From Bacteroidales bacterium (lineage in GTDB: Bacteria; Bacteroidota; Bacteroidia; Bacteroidales; F082): a DNA stretch of 35,476 nucleotides. A program made the position numbers and the translations under genes. Position 1 is the first letter of the stretch, and each line of letters begins with the position of its first letter. Below are positions 14,579 through 23,744 of this stretch, one piece after another. Below the pieces are notes generated by a model. That model worked only from the letters and a program-made list of their open reading frames with translations, ran no database searches and was not told the DNA's origin. The stretch is taken from the NCBI GenBank assembly GCA_024400395.1, contig JAKSMW010000023.1:1-35476 (forward strand). Direction: 5' to 3'.

Positions 14579-15331
14579 TTACAGATAGTTTTTAAGTCTC
14601 ATTTCCTCTCCGTCGAACTCGGCGTAGGTGAAGTCCCTGAGCCAGTTGCCGACAACGGTGGTGACTGCGTGGCTTCCGGTCTTGTACTGCATCGCCTTGT
14701 GCTGATGCCCGAAGACGAAGAAGTCGATTGTCGGGTCTTTCTCCGATTCGAGCTGCGCGTATTTGTAAAGCCGCGTGTTCTCGATGTCAGAATAATAGTT
14801 GCCTTTTGCTTCTCTGTCGAGTTTCTTGATGCGGTGGTTGTGCGACCATTTCAGGGCTAATTTTATTCCGAAGTCGGGGTGTATGATTCTGAAAAGCCAC
14901 TGGTTGAACCTGCATTCGAACACTCTTTTCAGAAATTTGTAGCCGCCATCGCCGGGACCGCGGCCGTCACCGTGAACCAAGAAGAATTTCTTTCCTTTTA
15001 AAATCATGACTTCCGGCTCCCTGTGAACCTGAATGCCGACTTCTTCCTGAAGATACGAGAACGTCCAGAGGTCGTGGTTGCCGGCGAAGAGATGCACCGG
15101 CACGCCGCTGTCGATGAACTCGGCGAGTTTGCCGAGCAGCCTGACGTGCCCGCGCGGAATCACAGTCTTGTATTCAAACCAGAAATCGAAGAGGTCGCCC
15201 ATGAGGAAAAGCTCCTCGCACGTCTCCTTGATTGAATCAAGAAAAACGATGAGCTTCTTCTCGCGTATCTGGCTGTCTTCTATCGTCGGCACGCCAAGGT
15301 GAAAATCCGTAACGAAATATATTCTCCCCAT
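14579..15331 (-). CDS. lpxH: UDP-2,3-diacylglucosamine diphosphatase, LpxH type
   Basis: A 250-residue calcineurin-like metallophosphoesterase that should hydrolyse UDP-2,3-diacylglucosamine to lipid X plus UMP in lipid A synthesis at the inner membrane. Metal-binding motifs are in order: TDFHLG (D9, H11), GDLFDFW, GNHD, LVHGDG and FGHQH. The first motif has DFH instead of DxH with Ser or Leu, still preserving D and H. Length is normal for Bacteroidota LpxH. It lies downstream of punA and lpxK on the same strand, separated from punA by an AACTTT repeat array, so lpxK-punA-lpxH may be one transcript. The ATG at 15331 was kept because the motif DFHLG follows at the usual distance. Confidence 0.9.
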   Translation of the reverse strand: MGRIYFVTDFHLGVPTIEDSQIREKKLIVFLDSIKETCEELFLMGDLFDFWFEYKTVIPRGHVRLLGKLAEFIDSGVPVHLFAGNHDLWTFSYLQEEVGIQVHREPEVMILKGKKFFLVHGDGRGPGDGGYKFLKRVFECRFNQWLFRIIHPDFGIKLALKWSHNHRIKKLDREAKGNYYSDIENTRLYKYAQLESEKDPTIDFFVFGHQHKAMQYKTGSHAVTTVVGNWLRDFTYAEFDGEEMRLKNYL

Positions 15332-15345
15332 TTCCTCTTAAAGCA

Positions 15346-15438
15346 CTTTCAACTTTACAAACTTTACAAACTTTATAACTTAACAAACTTTACAAACTTT
15401 ATAACTTTACAAACTTTATAAACTTTACAAACTTTCCA
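15346..15438. repeat. AACTTT / AAAGTT repeat array at the 3' end of punA
   Basis: About nine imperfect units of ACAAACTTT or ATAACTTT run from the end of punA toward lpxH. On the punA sense strand the unit is AAAGTTTGT or AAAGTTATA. The array overlaps the last codons of punA (SL then TAA). No hairpin or T tail is present. Confidence 0.9.
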
Positions 15439-16267
15439 ACTCTATCTCGTCAATACGTCTCATCATCTCTTTGAGTATCGCGCTCATCTTCGGCTCCGCC
15501 ACGTTTGCGGCGTTGATGACTTCCTCGTGAGTGACTTCGCAGGCGAGGTCTTTGCCGCCGAGGTCGGTGATGACCGACATGGCGAAGACCGGCAGCCCGC
15601 AATGGCGAGCCACGATGACTTCAGGCACCGTTGACATTCCGACGCAGTCGCCGCCGATGATGCCGTAATAATGATATTCGGAAGGCGTCTCGTATGACGG
15701 GCCGCTGTCGGCGACATAGACTCCGTGCTGTACTTTGATGCCGAGTTCTCCGGCGATCTTGTCGGCCAAGACGATGGCTTTCTTGCAGTAGGCCTCGCTC
15801 ATATCCGGGAAACGCGGCCCGATCCTGTCGTCGTTAGGGCCGAGAAGCGGATTCGGCAACAGGTTGATGTGGTCGGTGATGATCATGATGTCGCTCACGC
15901 GGAACGTCTTGTTGATGCCGCCGCTGGCATTTGAAAGCACCAAGAACTTGATTCCCAAGTATTTCATCACTCTGATTGGGAACGTGATGGTTGATGTGCT
16001 GTAGCCTTCGTAATAATGGAAACGTCCTTGCATCACCACGACGTTGCGGCCGCCCAACGTCCCGAAAACCAACTTGCCCGCATGACCTTTTACCGTGGAA
16101 ACAGGAAAATTCGGAATCTCCTCGTATGGTATTTCGTGTTGAATGTCAATGTCTTTGGCCAAACCACCGAGGCCCGAACCTAATACAATGCCCACCGAAG
16201 GCTCAAATGAATCTGTCTTTGAATTTATAAAGTCAACTGTCTCAAGAATCTTTTCTAACTCCAACAT
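15425..16267 (-). CDS. Purine nucleoside phosphorylase, trimeric PNP type
   Basis: A 280-residue PNP that cleaves inosine/guanosine with phosphate for purine salvage. Typical family segments are GIVLGSGLGGLA (phosphate-binding Ser, about residues 27-38), VKGHAGKLVFG with the conserved His, MQGRFHYYEG, SNASGGIN, ITDHINLLP, YVADSGPSYETP (purine-site Glu) and GGDCVGMSTVPEV followed by VITDLGG in place of the usual NKAAG/N. The start is ATG 16267 (MLELEKIL); it overlaps the end of lpxK by 26 nt. The last three residues ESL and the stop lie in the repeat array at 15346-15438. Confidence 0.93.
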   Translation of the reverse strand: MLELEKILETVDFINSKTDSFEPSVGIVLGSGLGGLAKDIDIQHEIPYEEIPNFPVSTVKGHAGKLVFGTLGGRNVVVMQGRFHYYEGYSTSTITFPIRVMKYLGIKFLVLSNASGGINKTFRVSDIMIITDHINLLPNPLLGPNDDRIGPRFPDMSEAYCKKAIVLADKIAGELGIKVQHGVYVADSGPSYETPSEYHYYGIIGGDCVGMSTVPEVIVARHCGLPVFAMSVITDLGGKDLACEVTHEEVINAANVAEPKMSAILKEMMRRIDEIELESL

Positions 16268-17294
16268 AATCAAATATTTCTTTAATAAAAACTTTCTCGT
16301 TGTCATCGTGGAAACGCACCTTTATCGGAATGGTGAAAAGCGGCACGTTTTCAAACTTGCAAAGGTATGAATTATTTGACAATCTCATGAAATCTTTTTC
16401 TGTGGTGACAACAATTTTTCTTTTCCCTATGATATGCTCATAATTGTTTGTTATTTCATCAATATCTTTGTCGGTGAAATCGTGGTGGTCTTTGAAGTGC
16501 ATGACACTCAATGAGTTTGTCTTTCTATTCACATAATCTTCAAGAGGATAAGGGTTGGCGATGCCGCAGAAAAGCAGTATCGAGCGGTTCTCACTCAAAT
16601 CGGTGTTATGAGCCATGTCGTTGACTGGCTTGAAATCATCGAAATTGATGTGGGAAAAGAGAACTTTCTGTGAGCTTTTCGGTTTCAGGGAATCAATTAT
16701 GTCTCTTTTTGTGTAAGGGTCAAGCACTGTCGGACATTTTGTCACGATGATGATGTCGGCGCGGCGTGCCTCGTGCTTTATGTCGCGCAGGTTTCCAGCG
16801 GGAATCAACATGTCTTTTGAATAAAGATTGTGATAATCAGTGAGTAAGATGTTGAAACCTGGTTTCACGTAGCGATGCTGGTAAGCGTCGTCGAGCAGGA
16901 TCACGTCGGGTTTGTCGTCCATTTCCAGAAGCCTTTTGATTCCGTCGGCGCGTTTTTCGTCAACGGCGACGGTGACTCTCGGAAACTTGGTGAAATATTG
17001 CATCGGTTCGTCGCCGATGTCTTCGTGCGTGACGCCTTCCTTGGCCAGCACGAAACCTCTTGTCTTTCTGCCGTAACCCCTGCTCAAAACCGCCACTTTC
17101 ATTGACTCCGAAAGCATCCTGATGAGGTATTCGGTGTGTGGCGTCTTCCCTGTCCCGCCGAGCGAGAGGTTGCCGACGCATATCACCGGAATGTCGAACG
17201 ATTTTGACCTTATTATGTTGAAGTCGAATAGCTTATGCCTTATGAACAATATGAAGGAATATATTAACGACAACGGGTATAATAACACTTTCAT
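16242..17294 (-). CDS. lpxK: Tetraacyldisaccharide 4'-kinase
   Basis: LpxK phosphorylates the 4' position of the tetraacyldisaccharide to give lipid IVA at the inner membrane. The 350-residue protein begins with a membrane-anchoring helix (MKVLLYPLSLIYSFILFI), then the P-loop GGTGKT at residues 46-51, SRGYGRK (lipid/ATP site), GDEPMQYF, the LLDDAYQHR aspartates and the RADIIIVTK segment. Start at ATG 17294 was chosen because the promoter -7 box at 17321-17329 excludes the longer frame. Its 3' end overlaps punA by 26 nt, so punA is translated from the same message; the lpxK-punA neighbourhood is common in Bacteroidota. Confidence 0.95.
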   Translation of the reverse strand: MKVLLYPLSLIYSFILFIRHKLFDFNIIRSKSFDIPVICVGNLSLGGTGKTPHTEYLIRMLSESMKVAVLSRGYGRKTRGFVLAKEGVTHEDIGDEPMQYFTKFPRVTVAVDEKRADGIKRLLEMDDKPDVILLDDAYQHRYVKPGFNILLTDYHNLYSKDMLIPAGNLRDIKHEARRADIIIVTKCPTVLDPYTKRDIIDSLKPKSSQKVLFSHINFDDFKPVNDMAHNTDLSENRSILLFCGIANPYPLEDYVNRKTNSLSVMHFKDHHDFTDKDIDEITNNYEHIIGKRKIVVTTEKDFMRLSNNSYLCKFENVPLFTIPIKVRFHDDNEKVFIKEIFDYVGVRKDS

Positions 17295-17320
17295 GACATG
17301 CTCCTGAATGTTTAAAGTTT

Positions 17321-17351
17321 GCAAAAATACAAATAATTCTTTGAAAATCAA
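17321..17351 (-). promoter_or_regulatory. Promoter for lpxK-punA
   Basis: On the minus strand TTG (plus 17349-17351) lies 19 nt before TATTTTTGC (plus 17321-17329). Both Bacteroidota elements are present with correct spacing, 26 nt before the lpxK ATG. Confidence 0.7.
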
Positions 17352-17411
17352 TAATTTTAATAAAATTTTTTCAAAATTGGCCGTTTTGTGAAATGTTACG
17401 AAAAAAAATAT

Positions 17412-17420
17412 TAATTTCGC
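17412..17420 (+). promoter_or_regulatory. -7 promoter box for the Nif3-like gene
   Basis: TAATTTCGC is one base from TAnnTTTGC; TTTTG at 17384-17388 is 23 nt upstream, slightly long. ATG of the gene is at 17435. Divergent from the lpxK promoter. Confidence 0.45.
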
Positions 17421-17434
17421 CGAAAATTTTTGTA

Positions 17435-18226
17435 ATGAAAACAGTCAGTGAAATAGTGGCTTGCATAACGGATATTGCGCCGTTGGAATGGCAGGAATCG
17501 TGGGACAATGCGGGACTTTTGGTCGGCGATGCCGATATGGAGGTTGACAAGGCTTTGGTTGCTCTTGACGTCACCGAGGCTGTCATCAATGAAGCTGTTG
17601 AAAAAGGATTCCATCTTGTGATAAGTCATCATCCGTTGATTTTCAAGCCTTTGAAACATCTTCTTCCGGAAAACACGTTGGAGAGAATTGTGATAAAGGC
17701 CATAAGAAACGACATCGCGATAGCGTGCATGCACACAAATCTCGACAACAGCCGACTCGGAGTGAGTTTTGAACTCGCAAGGAAACTCGGCGTGAAAGAC
17801 GTTCACGTGATTGAACAAATCAAAGGCCTTGACGTGGAAGCCGGCGGCGGAATGGTCGGATTTCTTGAAAACGAGATGGATGAAAGCGATTTTTTGAGCA
17901 TGGTGAAGAAAAATCTCGACGCAAAAGCACTCCGTCACTCGGATTTTTTGAACAGAAAAATCAAGAAAGTGGCAGTGTGCGGCGGCGCAGGATTCTTTTT
18001 GCTTAATGATGTAAAACATTGTAATGCAGATGCTTACGTGACGGCAGATGTGAAATATCACGACTTTTTTGAAGCCGATGGCAAACTGCTTTTAGTCGAT
18101 GCCGGTCATTATGAAACAGAACAATTCACAAAAGAATTAATTGCTGATGTTATTTCAAAAAAAATTACTAACTTTGCAGTTTCAATTTCTGAAGTGAAAA
18201 CGAATTCGATAAATTATTTTGTATAA
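17435..18226 (+). CDS. Nif3-like dinuclear metal centre protein
   Basis: A 263-residue Nif3/YbgI family protein (NIF3-like GTP cyclohydrolase I type 2-related), probably a hexameric toroid with a two-metal site; cellular role is unsettled. Metal-ligand segments are visible: SHHPLIFKP (His pair), MHTNLDNSRLGV (His and Asp), and the C-terminal DAGHYETEQF (His and Glu). ATG 17435 was chosen over an upstream frame because the -7 box at 17412 precedes it. Many Bacteroidota Nif3 proteins are about 365 residues with an inserted PII-like domain; this one lacks the insert and is close to the E. coli length. It is followed after 18 nt by the zinc-ribbon gene, a common pairing. Confidence 0.9.
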   Translation: MKTVSEIVACITDIAPLEWQESWDNAGLLVGDADMEVDKALVALDVTEAVINEAVEKGFHLVISHHPLIFKPLKHLLPENTLERIVIKAIRNDIAIACMHTNLDNSRLGVSFELARKLGVKDVHVIEQIKGLDVEAGGGMVGFLENEMDESDFLSMVKKNLDAKALRHSDFLNRKIKKVAVCGGAGFFLLNDVKHCNADAYVTADVKYHDFFEADGKLLLVDAGHYETEQFTKELIADVISKKITNFAVSISEVKTNSINYFV

Positions 18227-18244
18227 TATCTAAATATTACATAA

Positions 18245-19033
18245 ATGGCTGAAAATCAAGAAAATAAGTTAAACGAAGAAGAACAGGTTGAAGTTACTGT
18301 CGAAAAGAAACTTGTTGCACTTTACACATTGCAGCAGATTGATTCAAAGATTGACAAAATCCGCATCCAGCGTGGTGAGCTTCCTGAAGAAGTCCAGGAC
18401 CTTGAAGACGAAGTCGCCGGTCTTGAGACACGTATAGAAAACTACAATGAGGAAATCAAGAAGTACAAGACGGATGTCACGAACTTCAAGATTAAAATTA
18501 AAGAGACTCAGGCCAAGATAAAGAAATATCAGGACCAGCTCGACAACGTACGTAACAGCCGTGAGTACGACTCTCTTCAGAAAGAGACTGAATATGAATC
18601 ACTTGAGATTCAACTTTGTGAAAAGAAGATTCATGAGTGCACGTTGAAAATGGAAGACGTGAAGAAAAATCTGACTGAGACAGAGGAGAAAGTCGAGGAA
18701 CGCAAGTCTTATCTCGAAGGCAAACGTTCGGAACTCAACACTCTCATTGAAGAGACTGAAAAAGAGGAGAAGACACTGATGGCGCAGTCGGCTGAAAGTG
18801 AGTCGGTCATTGAAGACCGTCTGCTCGCTGCTTACAAGCGCATCAGAAAAGGCGCACGCAACGGTCTCGCTGTCGTGAACATCGAACGTGACGCATGCGG
18901 CGGCTGCTTCAGCAGAATCCCTCCGCAACACCAGCTCGACATACGCATCCACAAGAAAATCATCGTTTGTGAATATTGCGGGCGTATCCTCGTTGACGAC
19001 GACATCATTGAACAATACAAATCAATGAACTAA
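18245..19033 (+). CDS. Coiled-coil zinc-ribbon protein (CdsZ/HP0958-like)
   Basis: A 262-residue protein with a long antiparallel coiled coil (about residues 22-190; heptad-rich, Glu/Lys-rich) and a C-terminal C4 zinc ribbon formed by CGGC and CEYCGR. This is the architecture of the CdsZ/FlgZ (HP0958) family, proteins that bind RNA or act as secretion or transcription helpers in other phyla; in Bacteroidota the role is not known. No membrane segment. It forms a probable two-gene operon with the Nif3-like gene, 18 nt apart, and ends at a bidirectional terminator shared with the convergent porin gene. Confidence 0.88.
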   Translation: MAENQENKLNEEEQVEVTVEKKLVALYTLQQIDSKIDKIRIQRGELPEEVQDLEDEVAGLETRIENYNEEIKKYKTDVTNFKIKIKETQAKIKKYQDQLDNVRNSREYDSLQKETEYESLEIQLCEKKIHECTLKMEDVKKNLTETEEKVEERKSYLEGKRSELNTLIEETEKEEKTLMAQSAESESVIEDRLLAAYKRIRKGARNGLAVVNIERDACGGCFSRIPPQHQLDIRIHKKIIVCEYCGRILVDDDIIEQYKSMN

Positions 19034-19046
19034 TGGTTCCGAAAAT

Positions 19047-19080
19047 AAAAAAGCGTCATCTGCAAAGATGACGCTTTTTT
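19047..19080. terminator. Bidirectional terminator between the zinc-ribbon and FadL-like genes
   Basis: A perfect 15-bp stem (19047-19061 with 19066-19080), core AAGCGTCATCT, over the tetraloop GCAA, with an A run on one side and a T run on the other. It can stop both convergent transcripts. Confidence 0.92.
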
Positions 19081-19095
19081 TATGTCCTTGGCTTT

Positions 19096-20601
19096 TTAAT
19101 CCAACTTCAACTTGAGTGACACCACGATCTGGTGCATGTTTTTCGTCTCATCGATGATGTTTGTATTCTCAAGGTCCGCCGCCGGAACCTGGTCGGAATA
19201 AGGTGCGTAAACGTAATACGAGTTAGGTGTGCGCCCATACACGTATGCCGCATCGATGGTGAAGAAATGGATGGTGTGTCCGATACCGAATGAGAAGTTG
19301 TTTGTCCTGAAGTTCTTCTCCGACAATCCGTATGGGCTGCCGTAGAATGCGTAACCTGCTCTGAAACAGACACTTTTTACTCTGTATTCGCCGCCGAGAC
19401 GGAAGTTGGAAGTCGCCTTGAAAATGTCGTCAATGGCTCTGTTCACGTAAGAATAATCGTAATCCCTGCAACTCAGTGATGCGTTACTGTAGTTGACAAA
19501 TTCGTAGTCGAATGTTATCATGCCGTTGTTGCCGAAGATGAAGGCGGCACTGGCGTCAAAACGCAGCGGCGTGGTGAGTTTGTATTTGTAGATACTCGTC
19601 GGAGTGTCGTAGTTCTTTATGGTGCTGTGGCTGCTTGCTGACGGGTCCGGGTCAGTCCTGTATTGCGCTGTAGTGTATGTCCTCCAGCTCTCTTCGATGT
19701 CGTAAAGCGTCGGAGTGTGGAACGAGAGACCGAGACGCAGCCATTTCGCGGGATGTCCGATCAAACCGAACTTGCCGCCGACACCCCAGCCGTTGGTGGA
19801 GATGATTTCCTCCTGCATCCAATACATGAAGTTGTTGAAAGCCGGGTCGTTCGACTGATTCGTCTCTTTGTAGTCGTTTATGGTGTATCTGTAAAGTCTT
19901 GGTATGTCGAGTGACGCGCCGATGAACCATCTGTCGCTCAGGTTGAAACCTAATGAAATGGAGATCTCGTCGGTGTAGCCTTTTTTCAACAAGCCGCGTT
20001 GCTGGTTTATGTAGCCATCCGGAACTGTTGTCGTGTAGAGGTCGTTCTCGCTGGCCCCTATGACGTATGTATCCCAAAGCGGATAGATGTAATTGGGTGA
20101 GAATGAATATAATCCGTCAGCGTTGGTGATGCCGTTCGCCTCCATGTCAATGAAATATGCGTCAACGAGCGAACTCGTCGTGTTCAGGCCTGATACAAAC
20201 GTTTCCTGGGTATAGTTGTTGATTCTGTTCATCCCGATGCCGAAGTTCACCGCCTTCAGGATTTCGTCGTCTTTCTGGAACACGACCGCCGCTCCGATGT
20301 TGTTGACGGGCAGTCTTATCTCCGTGGAGGAATTGTCGTATCCGTTGAACTCCGACTTCGTGTTGGCTATCGTCAGGCCTGGGGTGAACACGAATGTTGA
20401 ATGCCTGAACAGCCCCAAGCCGGCGGGGTTGATGGAAATTGCGGAGAAATCCTGTCCCACCGCACCCATGGCGTTGCCCATAGCCGCGCTTTTTGCCGTT
20501 CCCTGATAAAATGATGTCGAAAAGTCATAGACATCCAATATTCCTTGAGCCTTGATGAACAAAGGCATCACTAATGCTAATATTAATAATGTGCGTTTCA
20601 T
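19096..20601 (-). CDS. FadL/OmpP1-family outer-membrane transport protein
   Basis: A 501-residue outer-membrane beta-barrel. It has a cleavable signal peptide (about residues 1-19, ending IKAQ), then the FadL-family N-terminal hatch region: TAKSAAMGNAMGAVGQD and SINPAGLGLF, a hallmark NPAG motif. The rest is a run of amphipathic strands, ending in LKLKLD. These porins bring hydrophobic compounds such as fatty acids or aromatics across the outer membrane; the substrate is unknown. The gene is downstream of the repeat-rich lipoprotein gene on the same strand, 35 nt apart, and probably co-transcribed with it. Confidence 0.88.
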   Translation of the reverse strand: MKRTLLILALVMPLFIKAQGILDVYDFSTSFYQGTAKSAAMGNAMGAVGQDFSAISINPAGLGLFRHSTFVFTPGLTIANTKSEFNGYDNSSTEIRLPVNNIGAAVVFQKDDEILKAVNFGIGMNRINNYTQETFVSGLNTTSSLVDAYFIDMEANGITNADGLYSFSPNYIYPLWDTYVIGASENDLYTTTVPDGYINQQRGLLKKGYTDEISISLGFNLSDRWFIGASLDIPRLYRYTINDYKETNQSNDPAFNNFMYWMQEEIISTNGWGVGGKFGLIGHPAKWLRLGLSFHTPTLYDIEESWRTYTTAQYRTDPDPSASSHSTIKNYDTPTSIYKYKLTTPLRFDASAAFIFGNNGMITFDYEFVNYSNASLSCRDYDYSYVNRAIDDIFKATSNFRLGGEYRVKSVCFRAGYAFYGSPYGLSEKNFRTNNFSFGIGHTIHFFTIDAAYVYGRTPNSYYVYAPYSDQVPAADLENTNIIDETKNMHQIVVSLKLKLD

Positions 20602-20636
20602 TTCTTTGACCTTTTTATCTTTAACTTTTAACTTGA

Positions 20637-22151
20637 TTACCGTCTTCCGCCGCCTCCGGCACTCCCGCCGCTGCGACCGCCGCCTCCGAAACTGCCACCG
20701 CCGCTGCGACCACCTCCGAAACTGCCGCCGCTGCTGCGACCACCGCCGAAACTGCCGCTTCTCGATGAACCGCTCGAAATCGTGCTGCCGGAACTTCTGC
20801 CCGAAGCGTTGTTTGAAGAACTTCTTGTCGTCGTTGTCGTGCGCACGCTCGTACCTGTGGAATTGTTGCCGGAACTGTGGTTTGTTGTCCGCGTCACTGT
20901 GGAATTCTGTGGTCTGACGTACTCGGAAGACGATTTTGCCTGACGTGAACTTGTGCCGCCGGTGCCGTTGCTCACTGCGCTCTGTGTGCGTTGGTACGAA
21001 TTTTCAAGTCCTGATGACACCGAGGTTCTTGTTGATTGGCTCGGCCTCGTACTCTGTGTTGGTCTTGAACCAGTGTTCCCATTGACAGAAGTCGGTCTTG
21101 TTGAAGTTCCGGTTGTCGTCGGTCTTGTCGAAGTTCCTGTTGTCGTCGGCCTCGTTGAGGTTCCGGTTGTCGTTGGCCTCGTCGAGGTTCCGGTTGTCGT
21201 TGGCCTCGTCGAGGTTCCGGTTGACGTCGGCCTTGTTGAGGTTCCGGTTGACGTCGGCCTTGTTGAGGTTCCGGTTGACGTCGGTCTTGTTGAGGTTCCG
21301 GTTGACGTCGGTCTTGTTGAGATTCCGGTTGACGTTGGTCTCGTTGAGGTTCCGGTTGAAGTCGGTCTCGTTGAGGTTCCCGTTGACGTTGGTCTCGTTG
21401 AGGTTCCGGTTGACGTTGGTCTCGTTGATGATGTCCTTGAGCCTGTTGCCGCTGACGATGAGCCTGTGCGTCCGGTTCTCACGTCGGTTTGTGCTGCATC
21501 TCTCGCCGACCTGCTGGCGCGGGCGTTGTTCGCCACCTGCAATCCGCTGCTGACGTATTTGCTTCTGCCGCTTGAGATGCTTCCGTAATTATGCACGTTG
21601 TTGTGATTTGAGTGCGGACGGTCCCAAGCATAGTTGTAAACATTCTGGTAAACAACAGGATGGCAGCAGCAACACGGGTACCAAGGATGCGCCGGGCCCC
21701 ACGGCTTCCAGTAGTTTCCGTGCCAATACGTGCCGTACCACGGGTCGTAGCTCCAGCCGAAATACCATGACGGCATGTAATACGGTCCGTAATAATGTCC
21801 ATAATATGGTCCGTAGTAAGGCCAGCCCCAGCCGTAATACGGCCAGCCCACGCCAACGCCGAACTCAATCGTGAACGTGGTCTTCGGCTTGCTTTCCTCA
21901 ATGATATAGACCGTATTGCCACCCGCATTTGAGTTGTCCTCCGGATAATATTCCGAATAGTCGTAGTTTTGGTTTTCTCTTATGGCCGATGAACCGAAGT
22001 TACCGCCGTTTGATGTCACAAGCGTTCCGCTCATTGTCGTCGTCTTGTCGTAAGGTGAATAATAAGCGTCGTCATTGACTAAGCCGCTGCTTGATGAGCA
22101 GGACATTAGCAGAGCTAACATGCCGATTATCAATACAAATGACTTTTTCAT
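20637..22151 (-). CDS. Low-complexity, repeat-rich lipoprotein
   Basis: A 504-residue lipoprotein with signal [18 protein letters not shown] (lipobox LMSC, Cys18). It has four zones: a short Ser-rich and acidic N-terminal part; a Trp/Tyr/Gly/Pro-rich zone (repeats such as [13 protein letters not shown], then a CCCC run); a Ser/Thr/Arg-rich zone containing about 13 tandem copies of the nonapeptide TSTRPTSTG; and a Ser/Gly-rich tail built of FGGGRSGG units. No enzymatic domain is seen. Probably cell-surface or periplasmic and largely unstructured, perhaps cross-linked or glycosylated on Ser/Thr. Start at 22151 chosen for the signal peptide. The stop is followed by AAGTTAAAAGTTAAAG, another copy of the 3'-end repeat family. 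Confidence 0.8.
   Translation of the reverse strand: MKKSFVLIIGMLALLMSCSSSSGLVNDDAYYSPYDKTTTMSGTLVTSNGGNFGSSAIRENQNYDYSEYYPEDNSNAGGNTVYIIEESKPKTTFTIEFGVGVGWPYYGWGWPYYGPYYGHYYGPYYMPSWYFGWSYDPWYGTYWHGNYWKPWGPAHPWYPCCCCHPVVYQNVYNYAWDRPHSNHNNVHNYGSISSGRSKYVSSGLQVANNARASRSARDAAQTDVRTGRTGSSSAATGSRTSSTRPTSTGTSTRPTSTGTSTRPTSTGTSTRPTSTGISTRPTSTGTSTRPTSTGTSTRPTSTGTSTRPTSTGTSTRPTTTGTSTRPTTTGTSTRPTTTGTSTRPTTTGTSTRPTSVNGNTGSRPTQSTRPSQSTRTSVSSGLENSYQRTQSAVSNGTGGTSSRQAKSSSEYVRPQNSTVTRTTNHSSGNNSTGTSVRTTTTTRSSSNNASGRSSGSTISSGSSRSGSFGGGRSSGGSFGGGRSGGGSFGGGGRSGGSAGGGGRR
21091..21420 (-). repeat. In-frame 27-bp minisatellite in the lipoprotein gene
   Basis: About twelve consecutive 27-bp units, each coding TSTRPT(S/T)TG. 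One unit carries ISTRP instead of TSTRP; four units near the 3' side of the coding strand read PTTTG. The units differ only by scattered synonymous or single changes, so copy number is likely to vary by slippage or recombination without breaking the frame. Confidence 0.92.
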
Positions 22152-22216
22152 AACTGTGATATTTTTAAGGTTATCAATTTTATTTAATTTAAAAAAACGT
22201 GTGCAGAATTTTTTTG

Positions 22217-22225
22217 TAATTTTGC
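22217..22225 (+). promoter_or_regulatory. -7 promoter box for proS
   Basis: TAATTTTGC matches TAnnTTTGC, 41 nt before the proS ATG. No clear -33 element. Confidence 0.55.
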
Positions 22226-22266
22226 ACGCAAATATACTAACAATTTTCATACCAAAAATAAAAAAA

Positions 22267-23739
22267 ATGGCAAAAGAAATTACAACACGTCAAGAGGATT
22301 ATTCAAGATGGTATAATGACATCGTGAATAAAGCGGAACTCGCTGAAAATTCAGCAGTTAGAGGTTGTATGGTTATTAAGCCCTACGGATATGCGATATG
22401 GGAGTTCATGCATGACGCTCTCGACAAGATGTTTAAGGCGACGGGTCATGTGAACGCGTATTTCCCGCTTTTCATCCCGAAAAGTTTCTTCTCTAAAGAG
22501 GCGAGCCACGTTGAAGGCTTTGCCAAGGAATGCGCTGTCGTCACACATTACCGCCTGATGAAGAACCCTGACGGACCTGGCGTCGTCGTTGACCCGGAGG
22601 CGAAACTCGAAGAAGAACTCATCGTCCGTCCGACTTCGGAGACGATCATCTGGGACACATACCGTAACTGGATCAAGAGTTACCGCGACCTTCCTATTCT
22701 CTGCAACCAATGGGCCAATGTGGTCCGCTGGGAGATGCGTACCCGTCTGTTCCTCCGCACCGCGGAATTTCTGTGGCAGGAAGGCCATACCGCCCATGCG
22801 ACACGCGAAGAGGCAATGGCTGAAGCCGAGAAGATGCTTGGCGTTTACGCTGACTTCGCCGAGAAATACATGGCGGTGCCCGTCATCCGCGGCATCAAGT
22901 CGGCAAACGAACGTTTCGCCGGCGCCGTCGAGACATTCTGCATCGAAGCCATGATGCAGGACGGCAAGGCTCTCCAGGCCGGGACATCGCACTTCCTCGG
23001 CCAGAACTTCGCCAAGGCCTTCGACGTGAAGTTCCTCAACAAAGAAAACAAACTTGAATACGTGTGGGCAACGTCATGGGGCGTCTCGACACGTCTCATG
23101 GGCGCACTCATCATGGCGCACTCCGACGACAACGGCCTCGTGCTGCCTCCGAAAGTCGCCCCGATAGAAGTCGTCATCGTACCTATATATAAGACCGACG
23201 ACCAGCAACAGAAAGTCCTCGACTACTGCCGCTCCATGAAAGAACGCCTCGAGGCAAAAGGCCTCAGGGTGAAGTTCGATGACCGCGACACACAGAAACC
23301 CGGATTCAAGTTCGCCGAATGGGAGATGAAAGGCGTGCCGGTACGCCTCGCCGCTGGCCCGCGTGACGTTGACAACTCAACCGTTGAAATCGCCCGCCGC
23401 GACAACATGACGAAACAGGAAATTTCCGAAAAGGAGATGGAAGACCATATCATCGGTCTCCTCGACGACATCCAGAACAACCTTTACAACAAGGCTCTCG
23501 AATACCGCAAAGCCAACACTCACCGTGTCGATACTTGGGACGAATTCAAACAGGTGGTCGAAAACGGCGGCTTCGCCTACGCCCACTGGGACGGCACCAC
23601 GGAGACCGAGCTCGCCATCAAAGAAGCGACAAAAGCCACGCTGCGCTGCATCCCGCTCGACGACGACTACGAAGACGGCATCGACCCGTTCTCCGGCAAA
23701 CCGTCAAAGAGAAGAGTAATCTTCGCAAAAGCCTACTAA
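22267..23739 (+). CDS. proS: Prolyl-tRNA synthetase, archaeal/eukaryal type
   Basis: ProRS charges tRNA-Pro with proline. This 490-residue form is the type without the large editing insertion, usual in Bacteroidota. Class II motifs are present: [12 protein letters not shown] (binding of proline/ATP), motif 2 [34 protein letters not shown], and motif 3 [19 protein letters not shown]. An anticodon-binding domain begins [13 protein letters not shown], and the C-terminal domain ends with the conserved aromatic Tyr (FAKAY). ATG 22267 was chosen since the -7 box is at 22217 and [13 protein letters not shown] is the standard start; the longer frame overlaps the divergent lipoprotein gene. The 3' end runs into a repeat/hairpin terminator. 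Confidence 0.97.
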   Translation: MAKEITTRQEDYSRWYNDIVNKAELAENSAVRGCMVIKPYGYAIWEFMHDALDKMFKATGHVNAYFPLFIPKSFFSKEASHVEGFAKECAVVTHYRLMKNPDGPGVVVDPEAKLEEELIVRPTSETIIWDTYRNWIKSYRDLPILCNQWANVVRWEMRTRLFLRTAEFLWQEGHTAHATREEAMAEAEKMLGVYADFAEKYMAVPVIRGIKSANERFAGAVETFCIEAMMQDGKALQAGTSHFLGQNFAKAFDVKFLNKENKLEYVWATSWGVSTRLMGALIMAHSDDNGLVLPPKVAPIEVVIVPIYKTDDQQQKVLDYCRSMKERLEAKGLRVKFDDRDTQKPGFKFAEWEMKGVPVRLAAGPRDVDNSTVEIARRDNMTKQEISEKEMEDHIIGLLDDIQNNLYNKALEYRKANTHRVDTWDEFKQVVENGGFAYAHWDGTTETELAIKEATKATLRCIPLDDDYEDGIDPFSGKPSKRRVIFAKAY

Positions 23740-23744
23740 TCAGT

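Noticed and set aside
21091-21420. CRISPR array from regular 27-bp repeats
   Set aside because: The repeats are contiguous with no spacers and encode an in-frame nonapeptide in a clear lipoprotein gene.
20953-21588. 211-residue plus-strand ORF with VGLVEVPV repeats
   Set aside because: It is antisense to the repeat-rich lipoprotein, which has a signal peptide and lipobox; the plus-strand frame is a by-product of the 27-bp repeat.
22075-22266. N-terminal extension of ProRS
   Set aside because: It crosses the promoter box at 22217-22225 and the start of the divergent lipoprotein gene; ProRS family starts at MAKEIT-like positions.
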